Source: Chitinophaga ginsengisegetis (GTDB lineage Bacteria > Bacteroidota > Bacteroidia > Chitinophagales > Chitinophagaceae). Taken from it: DNA of 64,000 nt. The stretch covers positions 558,001 through 622,000 of the forward strand of contig NZ_FUZZ01000004.1 of assembly GCF_900168065.1 (NCBI RefSeq), in the 5' to 3' direction. How positions within the stretch are numbered: the stretch's first letter is position 1; each line of letters starts with the position of its first letter. A program made the translations under genes and the position numbers. Under the pieces are notes generated by a model that saw only the letters and a program-made list of their open reading frames with translations, did not search any database and had not been told where the DNA came from. This document shows positions 55,174-63,016 of this stretch, in pieces.

Positions 55174-56358
55174 ATGAAACAACTACGTTATATTATCATC
55201 TCTATCTTAATCATTGTTGCCGGCTGGTCCTGCAAAAAAGAGAGCAGGATAAATTATACAGATGAAAATGCACCCGCGCCTGCCCCTGTCACCAATATAA
55301 AGGTGACCGTAAGCCCGGGAGCTGCCATCCTTACTTACAAGCTCCCCACAGATCCGCAACTCTCTTATATAAAAGCTGTATATGAAATGCAGCCGGGTGT
55401 TTTCAGGGAAGCCAAAGCCTCCTACTATACCGATACATTGCACCTGATTGGTTTTGGCGATACCCTCGTGCATAAGGTGCAGGTATTCAGCGTTGGTAAA
55501 AATGAAAAAGTATCTGCACCGGTGGAGCTAACCGTGCAGCCCTTGCGCCCCGCTGTCATCTCCGCTTTTTCTTCCATCACAATGGGCGCCACCTTTGGCG
55601 GCGTACAGATCTCTTTCCGCAACGACGCCAAAGATAACCTGGCCCTTACACTGATGATGGATTCTACCGGGCAAAATACCTGGACTACCGTAAACACCTT
55701 TTACACCGGCGCGCCACTGGGCACCTATTCCGTAAGAGGATTTGATACCACGGTAAAGAAGTTTGCCATCTTTGTAAGAGACCGGTGGAGTAACAGGTCT
55801 GATACATTGATTAAATCCCTGAAGCCGGTGTATGAAGAATTAATCTCTAAAAGTACCTGGAAAGAATTACGCCTGCCTACCGATACCTGGGCACAGGCAG
55901 ATGGTGGCTATCAATTCAGCTGGCTGTTTGATAATAACATCAACAGCATCTTTGCTTCTACCAACCTGTCGGTACTTCCGCAATGGTCCACGATTGACCT
56001 GGGCAAGAAGGTAGTGCTAAGCCGTATTGTAGAGCACCAGCAGCAAGCCGATCACTTCTACGCCGGTTCGGCAGTAAAGAAATTTGAGCTATGGGGGTCT
56101 AATGATCCCAGTCCGGATGGAAGCTGGGACAACTGGCAGTTACTGGGCAGCTTTAACTCCTTTAAGCCTTCCGGGTTGCCGTTAGGCCAAACAACAGAAG
56201 AAGACAGGAACTACGCCTGGTTTAAGGGAGAAGATTTTTCTTTCGACAGGTTGCTGCCCGCGGTACGGTTTCTCCGCTTTAAAACGCTGGAAACTTACAG
56301 CATGTCCGGCCAGGTGGTGATAGCAGAAATAGATTTATGGGGTCAGCAGGTACCTTAA
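55174..56358 (+). CDS. DUF4959/DUF5126/DUF5000 surface lipoprotein
   Basis: This 394-residue lipoprotein has Cys20 in VAGWSCKKESR. Three domains can be followed: DUF4959 (~25-130, a fibronectin-like fold), DUF5126 (~130-235, around MGATFGGVQISFRN) and a discoidin-like DUF5000 (~245-394, LFDNNINSIFA, STIDLGKKVVLSRIV, FELWGSNDPSPDGSWDNW). Such proteins are encoded directly after SusCD and act as surface glycan-binding proteins. It follows SusD by 24 nt. Confidence 0.88.
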   Translation: MKQLRYIIISILIIVAGWSCKKESRINYTDENAPAPAPVTNIKVTVSPGAAILTYKLPTDPQLSYIKAVYEMQPGVFREAKASYYTDTLHLIGFGDTLVHKVQVFSVGKNEKVSAPVELTVQPLRPAVISAFSSITMGATFGGVQISFRNDAKDNLALTLMMDSTGQNTWTTVNTFYTGAPLGTYSVRGFDTTVKKFAIFVRDRWSNRSDTLIKSLKPVYEELISKSTWKELRLPTDTWAQADGGYQFSWLFDNNINSIFASTNLSVLPQWSTIDLGKKVVLSRIVEHQQQADHFYAGSAVKKFELWGSNDPSPDGSWDNWQLLGSFNSFKPSGLPLGQTTEEDRNYAWFKGEDFSFDRLLPAVRFLRFKTLETYSMSGQVVIAEIDLWGQQVP

Positions 56359-56386
56359 TATTTTTCAACTCTTTAAAAGCAATAAG

Positions 56387-57484
56387 ATGAAAAACATCTT
56401 TCATTATATCTCCATCCTATTCTCCATGCTGGTTATACTTACGGCCTGCAAAAAAATGGATAGCACCTATAAGCAGTTTGTTGTGCCGGATGGCATTGTA
56501 TACCCCGGAAAGGCGAATAGCCCGGTAGCGAATGCCGGTCGTAACCGGGTGAAGATTTCCTGGCTGCGAGGCGCAGATCCCACGCTTACCGCTGCAAAGA
56601 TCTTCTGGAATAATTTTGCGGATTCCGTAGAAATAAGCATTCCCCCCACCGGCGACACGATCAGTTATACGATTAACAATCTTCCTGAAAAGAGCTATTT
56701 ATTCGTTATTAAAACCTACGACGCCAAAGGCGGTGTTTCTGTACCCGTGGAATTATTCGGCGCCAGCTATGGAGACGTGTATCAGTCGAGCCTGTTAGGC
56801 CGCCCGGTAGATGCAGGTATCCTCTATGCAGATTCCATTGTGGTGAAATGGGGCGGTGCGGACATCTCCAACGGCGCTTATGCCACGGAAGTAAAATACA
56901 CCAATGTTTCAGGTGCCACGCAGGTGAAACGTTTCCCTGTCAGCGACGGGGCTTCCACTATTACTGATATGAAAGCAGGTATTACTTATCAATACCGGAC
57001 CGTATACCTACCGGACTCACTCAGCATAGATACGTTTTACACGGACTATGTAACAAGTAAACCGTTTTTATTCAGTCCTAAAAACTGGCAGATCATAGAC
57101 TTCTCCAGTCAGCATCCCGGTGATGAAAACCTCGTGACCAATGTAATCGATGGATCACCGAATACACGCTGGCATGCGTGGGTTGGCAATTCCAATTATC
57201 CGCATTTCTTTACTGTAGATATGGGAATTGTCCGGACCATTACCTCGTTTACATTATACCGTAAAACGGATGATGACAGGGCTTGCGATACGTTTAAACT
57301 GCTGGTGAGTACGGATAATGTTAACTGGAATGATCTGGGTACGTTTAACTTCAACCGTACCATTAATGATGGGCAGTCGTATGAGATACCTGCTCATCCT
57401 GCGGCGAGGTATTTTAAATTCATCGGGTTGAGCGGTTCTCAGAGTTATATTGTTTTAGGAGATATCAGTGCGTTTGGGTTTTAG
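56387..57484 (+). CDS. DUF4998 surface lipoprotein with discoidin-like C-terminus
   Basis: This 365-residue lipoprotein has lipobox Cys21 (LVILTACKKMD). The N-terminal half is DUF4998-like (~35-200, YPGKANSPVANAGRNRVKIS and NNLPEKSYLFVIKTYDAKGG). Residues ~225-365 form an F5/8-type-C or DUF5000-like beta-sandwich (NVIDGSPNTRWHAWVG, FTVDMGIVRTITSFTLYRK). It is the last gene of the operon, followed by a strong terminator. Together with the preceding gene it probably presents or captures glycans at the cell surface; no enzyme accompanies them. Confidence 0.88.
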   Translation: MKNIFHYISILFSMLVILTACKKMDSTYKQFVVPDGIVYPGKANSPVANAGRNRVKISWLRGADPTLTAAKIFWNNFADSVEISIPPTGDTISYTINNLPEKSYLFVIKTYDAKGGVSVPVELFGASYGDVYQSSLLGRPVDAGILYADSIVVKWGGADISNGAYATEVKYTNVSGATQVKRFPVSDGASTITDMKAGITYQYRTVYLPDSLSIDTFYTDYVTSKPFLFSPKNWQIIDFSSQHPGDENLVTNVIDGSPNTRWHAWVGNSNYPHFFTVDMGIVRTITSFTLYRKTDDDRACDTFKLLVSTDNVNWNDLGTFNFNRTINDGQSYEIPAHPAARYFKFIGLSGSQSYIVLGDISAFGF

Positions 57485-57506
57485 CGTGTAAGATAAAGCC
57501 ATCAGG

Positions 57507-57542
57507 ATCGGGTGCTGAAATGCCGGCATTTCAGCGCCCGAT
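57507..57542. terminator. Bidirectional terminator between convergent genes
   Basis: An 18-bp stem with one G-U pair has arms 57507-57524 and 57525-57542; the core is GCTGAAATGCC pairing with GGCATTTCAGC. T-rich sequence follows on the plus strand (TTTATT). It separates the DUF4998 gene from the convergent SDR gene. Confidence 0.8.
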
Positions 57543-57576
57543 TTTATTAATCCACGCAATGAAGGAGGAGCTGAAT

Positions 57577-58347
57577 TTACTTCATCAGGCTGATATTGGT
57601 AAGCCCACCATCTGAAAGAATTTCAGTACCCACTATAAAAGCTGAATCGTCTGATGCTAAAAACACCGCCGCGTTCCCAATGTCGGACGGAAGTCCTTGT
57701 CTGCCTACAGGTGTAATATCTTTCCAGATCTGTTTTAATTGTTCCAATTGTTCCGGGGGAACAATTTTTCCAAAAACAGGCGTATCAATAGAACCTGGCG
57801 AAAGGGTATTCACCCTTATTCTTCTTGACAATAAATCCAGCGACAACCCTTTGGCCAGCGATATGATAGCCGCTTTGGCGGCGCTATAAATAGTCATTCC
57901 CGGCGCGGCCCGGTGGGCAGCACTTGATCCGATAAGTATAACGGAGGCGCCGTCGTTTAAATACGGCAGTGATTTTTGCACGGTGAAATAAGCGCTTTTC
58001 AGGTTCAGGTCCATGTAGCGGTCATAATTATCTTCTGTAACCTGGTCAATGGCAGCCATTGGCACACCATCCACGATGCCACCGGCATTCACTACCAGTG
58101 CGTCAATTTTCCCGAATTTCTCAAAGGTTGTTTTGAATATATCTTCCAGGTCACTGATGTTTGTTACATCTCCCTTAATACCTATAAAATCATTACCCAA
58201 TGCGCTTACAGAACTATTCAAGGTGGCCTGGTTTCTGCCGGTGATAGTGCCCACTGCTCCTTCGTTTCTGAATGCTTCTGCAATGCCGAATCCAATACCG
58301 CTGTTACCACCTGTAACAACGGTTACTTTATTTTTCAATTTACCCAT
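57577..58347 (-). CDS. Short-chain dehydrogenase/reductase
   Basis: This 256-residue classical SDR has TGGNSGIG (12-19), VNAGG (86-90), catalytic Ser141/142, and Tyr154 and Lys158 (YSAAK). The C-terminal AVFLASDDSAFIVGTEILSDGG is typical of FabG-like reductases. It follows another SDR (58383-59138) by 35 nt on the same strand, so both may share the promoter upstream of that gene. The substrate is unknown. Confidence 0.9.
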   Translation of the reverse strand: MGKLKNKVTVVTGGNSGIGFGIAEAFRNEGAVGTITGRNQATLNSSVSALGNDFIGIKGDVTNISDLEDIFKTTFEKFGKIDALVVNAGGIVDGVPMAAIDQVTEDNYDRYMDLNLKSAYFTVQKSLPYLNDGASVILIGSSAAHRAAPGMTIYSAAKAAIISLAKGLSLDLLSRRIRVNTLSPGSIDTPVFGKIVPPEQLEQLKQIWKDITPVGRQGLPSDIGNAAVFLASDDSAFIVGTEILSDGGLTNISLMK

Positions 58348-58382
58348 TTCTGTTAGTTGCTAAATTCATGAATACCTTAAAA

Positions 58383-59138
58383 TCAAAAACCGTAAATGCC
58401 TCCAGATACGGAAATTTTCTCGCCTGTAATCCAGGCGGCGTCATCGGAAGCGAGGAATACGGCTACTCTGGCAATATCTTCCGGCTGCCCGGTACGGCCA
58501 AGCGGCGTATTGGCTACCATTTTTGTTTCAGCATCGCTGCCGATGAAGCCGGCGCTACGCGAACCTTCGGTTTCCACAACGCCTGGTAAGATAGAATTGA
58601 TGCGGATATTTCTTCCGCTGAATTCTTTCGACAAAGCAATTGTAATAGCATCTAATGCTGCTTTGGTGGCGGAATATACCGACCCTGTGGGCAGCGGCAT
58701 TTTACCTGCTTCAGAACTGATGTTGATGATATTGCCACCCTTATCGCCAAACAGCTTTAAAGATGCCTGGATGGCCAGTAAAGAACCCAGCACATTGACG
58801 CTGAACTGCTGATGAAAAGATGCTGCTGACACCTCTTCAATTGGCGCATAGTGGTAAATGCCCGCATTGTTTACCAAAATATCCAGCGTGCCGAAAGCAT
58901 TCTTTGTTTCTTCAAAAAGCCTGGTTATATCGGCTTCTTTTGATACATCGGCCTGTACCAGGATGGCTGTGCCGCCCTTATCAGTTATGGCTTTCACTAC
59001 GTGCTCCGCGCCTTCTTTACCTGACGCATAATTTACAACTACCTTTGCGCCTTCTGCTGCAAAATACCTGGCGATAGATGCGCCTATTCCTTTTGATGCG
59101 CCAGTAACTATGGCTACTTTGTTTCTTAATTTATCCAT
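58383..59138 (-). CDS. Short-chain dehydrogenase/reductase (FabG-like)
   Basis: This 251-residue classical SDR has TGASKGIG (12-19), NNAG (90-93), Ser141/142, Tyr155 and Lys159 (YSATK), and the C-terminal AVFLASDDAAWITGEKISVSGG signature. Proteins like this are often induced by thiol or quinone stress under HxlR regulators. The promoter just upstream carries a perfect -7 element and a cluster of five GTAAC motifs like those around the HxlR gene at 44898-45230. It is first in a probable two-gene operon with the following SDR. Confidence 0.9.
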   Translation of the reverse strand: MDKLRNKVAIVTGASKGIGASIARYFAAEGAKVVVNYASGKEGAEHVVKAITDKGGTAILVQADVSKEADITRLFEETKNAFGTLDILVNNAGIYHYAPIEEVSAASFHQQFSVNVLGSLLAIQASLKLFGDKGGNIINISSEAGKMPLPTGSVYSATKAALDAITIALSKEFSGRNIRINSILPGVVETEGSRSAGFIGSDAETKMVANTPLGRTGQPEDIARVAVFLASDDAAWITGEKISVSGGIYGF

Positions 59139-59165
59139 TGTTTCATTGATTTAATTCCTGAGCAG

Positions 59166-59241
59166 CAAAGTTAGGCAAGGAATGTATACTTTAGTAACAT
59201 GGTATCATAAAGTAACAGTAACCTGGAGGTAACAAGGTAAC
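59166..59241 (-). promoter_or_regulatory. SDR promoter with five clustered GTAAC boxes
   Basis: On the minus strand TAACTTTG (59166-59173) is a perfect -7 element, 27 nt upstream of the ATG at 59138. GTAAC pentamers (plus-strand orientation) begin at 59194, 59212, 59218, 59229 and 59237, five in 48 bp. The nearest sits 20 nt from the -7 element, exactly where the -33 element would be. Confidence 0.6.
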
Positions 59242-59267
59242 TTATGAAGAAAACAGCCGGTGATTGT

Positions 59268-59891
59268 TTATCCCTGTTCAGGAGTTGCCAGGGCTGATTT
59301 TTGTGTCAGAAAGTAAGCGATGGTTAGATTGGGGATCCAGCACCACCAGGCCACAACGGTATAGGCAGTTTCGAAGTTGCCAAACAAGACAATCAGCAAA
59401 GGCATCCAGGCTCTTAGGGTAACTGCCGCAAAGCAGCAGGCGTAGCTATAAATCATCATATTTTTATGTGGTACCACTTGCCCGCTCCTGATGCGGAGGT
59501 ATGCCATTAGCGTAGTATAAAACCAAATAAGGCTCAAGCTGATAAAGCCCAAGGCTACCGGAAGTCCTCCGGTTGCATAAAAAGCGATATTAAATCCTGC
59601 AAGAGCGCTTAGTAAAACAGCAATTACGTATAACCGGCCTATTCTCCTGTGGAGCGTTATATTTTTGCGCCTGATCCAGGGGCTAAATTGTATCCACCCA
59701 ATCAGCAGCGCAAGCCCGCCAAAGATGATGTGCACATAAAAGCTCCCATACCAGAAGGGATTAAGAAAAAGTTCACCGGGTTTGATTTTTAATATCCCCA
59801 CCTTCTTTTCACCCCAAAAGAACAAACCCGGATAAAGCCCCACTACAACCGACAACGCAACCAATAGCATCCATAATAACTTTTTTACCAT
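59268..59891 (-). CDS. DUF2306-family integral membrane protein
   Basis: This 207-residue protein has about six membrane segments: a signal-like first helix (~5-25), then helices around 50-67, 85-105, 110-130, 143-160 and 170-195. The pattern HIIFGGLALLIGWIQFSPWI followed by LHRRIGRLYVIAVLLSALAG, with the conserved His-Arg-Arg-x-Gly-Arg, matches DUF2306. The function is unknown. It lies 71 nt downstream of the membrane-anchored AraC regulator on the same strand and may be its target. Confidence 0.85.
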   Translation of the reverse strand: MVKKLLWMLLVALSVVVGLYPGLFFWGEKKVGILKIKPGELFLNPFWYGSFYVHIIFGGLALLIGWIQFSPWIRRKNITLHRRIGRLYVIAVLLSALAGFNIAFYATGGLPVALGFISLSLIWFYTTLMAYLRIRSGQVVPHKNMMIYSYACCFAAVTLRAWMPLLIVLFGNFETAYTVVAWWCWIPNLTIAYFLTQKSALATPEQG

Positions 59892-59962
59892 CTTTTTTTA
59901 GTGGCAAAGAAAGATGGTATTCATTTCCCGGACGCTCCAAAAGGTAAGGTGGTCGCTTTTAC

Positions 59963-61114
59963 TTAGGTTGCATTGCCCAATTGTATCTTCTCCTGCTGGC
60001 AGTATTCTTTGGGAGACAGGCCCGTTGCCTTTTTGAAATTGCGGTTGAAGGAGGTCTTTGAATTGAACCCCACCTCGAAAGCCAGGGAAAGGAGTGTAAA
60101 ATTGCTGTTTTCGGGCAGTACCGCTATCCGCTGAAATTCCTTTATGCGGAAGTCGTTGATATAATCGTAAAAATTCCTTTGCTCCATTGAATTAATTACC
60201 TGCGACAAAGTATTGCTGTGAACGCCCAACCGCCCAGCCAATCCATCCAGGTTTAGCCCGGGGTCTTTAAAGAGCTTTTCCGTTTGCATTAACAGCGTTA
60301 ACTCTTTGTGCACTTTTGACATCAGCTCAGGTTCCACAGCCGTTTTCAGGTATTTGGTTTTCTCAGTGCCATTGGCCAGGCTGCTCACACCAGGATCATT
60401 CCCTTCTTCCAATTTTATATCATCAGTATCCATCAACTGCGTATTCACCACCCGGTTGGTGAATATGCCCACTTGTTTTATTCCGAAATATCCAATAAAC
60501 AAGATGAACAAATCGACCAGCATGAAGGTAGAAATATCATTTCCGAGTATAACGGATAACCAGATGGCGCCCATTCCAATGGTGAGGTAAACCAGCCAGT
60601 TCAGATTGATTTTCTCTGTATAAGAAAATTGTTTCTGGATATTTATGCTGTGCTTCTTTAATAATATCAGCGACCAAACCACGTAAATTATACCAGACGG
60701 TATAATGGGAAGACGTATTATTGAAACGAGTTTTTCATACCCAATACCATGATGCTGATAAACATTGATTTTATGATTAAAAGTCTGGATAAAGAAGCCT
60801 GACAATAAGATGTACGCAATCGTTGCAGGGATAAAATGGATAAACCAGTGCAGCCTTTTATTGCTTTGATTGACCAAAGCAGCAATGTACAAATACAAAA
60901 AAGGACCATGAATAAGTGGTAATGGAATTTCAACGCCCAGCAAATACGGGAATTCAACATAAGTTCCGGAAACCAGTGTGTAGTAGCAGAATAAATGAAG
61001 GGCAATCAGGGTTAACCATAGCGCTAAAATAAAGTCAGCAGTTGACTTACCCTTTTTTGTAAAAAGCAGCAACGCGAGAAACAGGGAGATGATTATTCCC
61101 GTTAAGTGAAACAT
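59963..61114 (-). CDS. Membrane-anchored AraC-type transcriptional regulator
   Basis: This 383-residue protein has six to seven predicted membrane helices in the N-terminal ~220 residues. A short linker precedes an AraC-type HTH domain (~265-380; LDGLAGRLGVHSNTLSQVIN, then LSLAFEVGFNSKTSFNRNFKKATGLSP). Such 7TM-AraC regulators are common in Bacteroidota and sense signals at the inner membrane. It is divergent from a secreted hydrolase and upstream of DUF2306. Its targets are probably one or both. Confidence 0.9.
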   Translation of the reverse strand: MFHLTGIIISLFLALLLFTKKGKSTADFILALWLTLIALHLFCYYTLVSGTYVEFPYLLGVEIPLPLIHGPFLYLYIAALVNQSNKRLHWFIHFIPATIAYILLSGFFIQTFNHKINVYQHHGIGYEKLVSIIRLPIIPSGIIYVVWSLILLKKHSINIQKQFSYTEKINLNWLVYLTIGMGAIWLSVILGNDISTFMLVDLFILFIGYFGIKQVGIFTNRVVNTQLMDTDDIKLEEGNDPGVSSLANGTEKTKYLKTAVEPELMSKVHKELTLLMQTEKLFKDPGLNLDGLAGRLGVHSNTLSQVINSMEQRNFYDYINDFRIKEFQRIAVLPENSNFTLLSLAFEVGFNSKTSFNRNFKKATGLSPKEYCQQEKIQLGNAT

Positions 61115-61279
61115 CTTTTCTTTAATTTATATAGACCCGTCTTTTGATTAAAAATAGAACTTTTTGGCTAAAGCCCCCATCTCACATTTTGTTACAACTA
61201 AAGCAGATACGGTTAGGTCTGGCATCCTGCTATTCCTGAATTTTGTAATCTCAAACAATTTATTTCAATTAAACATTGT
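61115..61279. other. Divergent intergenic region between the AraC regulator and the hydrolase
   Basis: These 165 nt are AT-rich and hold both promoters. Only partial -7 matches were found (TATTTTTA on the minus strand, GAATTTTG on the plus strand), each without a good -33 partner. No clear repeat was seen. Confidence 0.3.
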
Positions 61280-62026
61280 ATGAAAAAAATAATTTTCATT
61301 TTAAGCATGACCATCTCTTCGTTCGCGTACGGACAGCAACACCAACCCCGTACTTTCCTCTTCGTTCCCGGTGCATGGGACGGTGGCTGGGACTATGCAA
61401 AAGTAGATTCCATTCTAAGCGCACATGGCGACATCGTTTACCGCCCGACACTTACAGGCCTCGGAGAAAAGATTCATCTCTCTAACCCTGATATCAACCT
61501 GACCACCTACATCAATGATATACTGAATGTGATCAGGTTCGAGAATCTGCATAATGTTATCCTTGTAGGTCATAGCTATGGCGGCATGGTCATTTCAGGC
61601 GTGGCGGAACAGGCGCCTGAGCGCATCAAACAGCTGATTTACCTGGATGCGATGGTACCTGAAAACGGAGAAAGTGCAAAAGACGTGTGTGGTGACCTCT
61701 GGGAGCCAATGGTCAGGGGCAATATCAAAGACAACATGGTGCTTTATCCTTTTGGCCCGGCAAAGCTTGTTCCGCCTATGGATGTGCCGCAACCATTGAA
61801 TACCTTTATCGAACCGCTGCAGATCAGCAACCCAATGGTTAAAAAGATCCCAACAGCCTTTCTCCAGATGACGAAAGACGGTAAGGGAAGTCCGGAACAC
61901 GATAAAATGGGAATATTGAAAGCCAGGGCAAGAAAGTGGAAAATCTATACACTTGAAGGCGGACACTACTCCATGCGTGAGCAACCGGAAAACCTGGTAA
62001 AGAAGCTGGAAGAGATCGTACAGTAA
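61280..62026 (+). CDS. Secreted alpha/beta-fold hydrolase
   Basis: This 248-residue exported esterase-like enzyme has its signal peptide at ~1-18 (ending FAYGQ). The alpha/beta hydrolase core shows the oxyanion region VPGAWDGGWDYA, nucleophile elbow GHSYGG with Ser99, YLDAMVP (Asp123) and a C-terminal histidine in EGGHYSMREQP. It resembles salicylate-esterase/EstC-like plant-type hydrolases common in Bacteroidota. It precedes an AraC regulator by 42 nt on the same strand, so the two likely form an operon. The substrate is unknown. Confidence 0.88.
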   Translation: MKKIIFILSMTISSFAYGQQHQPRTFLFVPGAWDGGWDYAKVDSILSAHGDIVYRPTLTGLGEKIHLSNPDINLTTYINDILNVIRFENLHNVILVGHSYGGMVISGVAEQAPERIKQLIYLDAMVPENGESAKDVCGDLWEPMVRGNIKDNMVLYPFGPAKLVPPMDVPQPLNTFIEPLQISNPMVKKIPTAFLQMTKDGKGSPEHDKMGILKARARKWKIYTLEGGHYSMREQPENLVKKLEEIVQ

Positions 62027-62068
62027 TAGCCTGCGGCAGTCGTTAAACATTTATCAGTAACTTAGGAT

Positions 62069-62986
62069 ATGGAAAACAGGGTGATCCACAGAATAAAAAC
62101 GATCAGTGAATACCATAAGGTAATGGGACTTCCCAAGCCGGAACATCCACTGATCAGCGTTGTCGATTACGGGGCCATACAGCTCCCCTGCAAGGCCAGT
62201 ATGGGTTTCCTGTTCGACTTTTATTCCATCCTTATCGACAGGGATTTTAAAGGCAATATGAAATACGGGCAGCAGTCGGGCGACTTTGAGGAAGGCGTAC
62301 TTTTTTTCATGGCGCCGGGTCAGGTGTTTGAAGTGAGTCTTGCAGAAGCGGAAAACACCAACCGCTCTGGCCGGGTATTACTCATCCATCCCGATTTTCT
62401 ATGGAAAACCACGTTGGCAAAGAAAATCAGGCAATATGACTTTTTCAGCTATTCTGTCAATGAGGCGCTTTTCCTGTCGGATAAAGAAGAAAAGTCGATC
62501 CTTGCCATCATGGAAGGCATGGTGCAGGAGTACCGGAATAATATTGACAAATTCAGTGACACCGTAATCATTGCGCAACTGGAACTGCTTTTGACCTATG
62601 CGGAACGGTTTTACCAGCGGCAGTTCATTACCCGCAAAAAATATAGCCATACGATCCTTGACCGCTTAGAATCCTTACTGGATGAATATTTCAATAGCGA
62701 CCAGCTATCCATAGAAGGAATACCCACCGTTAAATATGTGGCCTCCTCATTGAATGTCTCTGCAGGATACCTCAGCAACTTACTGAAAGTCCTGACCGGC
62801 AAAAGCACACAACACTACCTCCAGGACAGGCTGATTGAACATGCGAAGACGCAATTATCCACGACGAATCAGTCTGTGAGTGAAATTGCCTATGGATTGG
62901 GTTTTGAGCACCCGCAGTCATTCAGCAGGCTGTTCAAGTCAAGGACTAACTTGTCGCCTTTGGCGTTCAGGGAAAAGTTCAATTGA
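62069..62986 (+). CDS. AraC-family transcriptional regulator
   Basis: This 305-residue regulator has an N-terminal sensing region (~1-190) and a C-terminal AraC DNA-binding domain (~205-303; VKYVASSLNVSAGYLSNLL, SVSEIAYGLGFEHPQSFSRLF). It is clearly paralogous to the protein at 10016-10936, with matching N-terminal and linker motifs. It probably controls the upstream hydrolase or adjoining genes in response to a small molecule. Confidence 0.9.
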   Translation: MENRVIHRIKTISEYHKVMGLPKPEHPLISVVDYGAIQLPCKASMGFLFDFYSILIDRDFKGNMKYGQQSGDFEEGVLFFMAPGQVFEVSLAEAENTNRSGRVLLIHPDFLWKTTLAKKIRQYDFFSYSVNEALFLSDKEEKSILAIMEGMVQEYRNNIDKFSDTVIIAQLELLLTYAERFYQRQFITRKKYSHTILDRLESLLDEYFNSDQLSIEGIPTVKYVASSLNVSAGYLSNLLKVLTGKSTQHYLQDRLIEHAKTQLSTTNQSVSEIAYGLGFEHPQSFSRLFKSRTNLSPLAFREKFN

Positions 62987-63016
62987 GGTCAGGAGCGCGG
63001 TTGCCAATACTATTTA

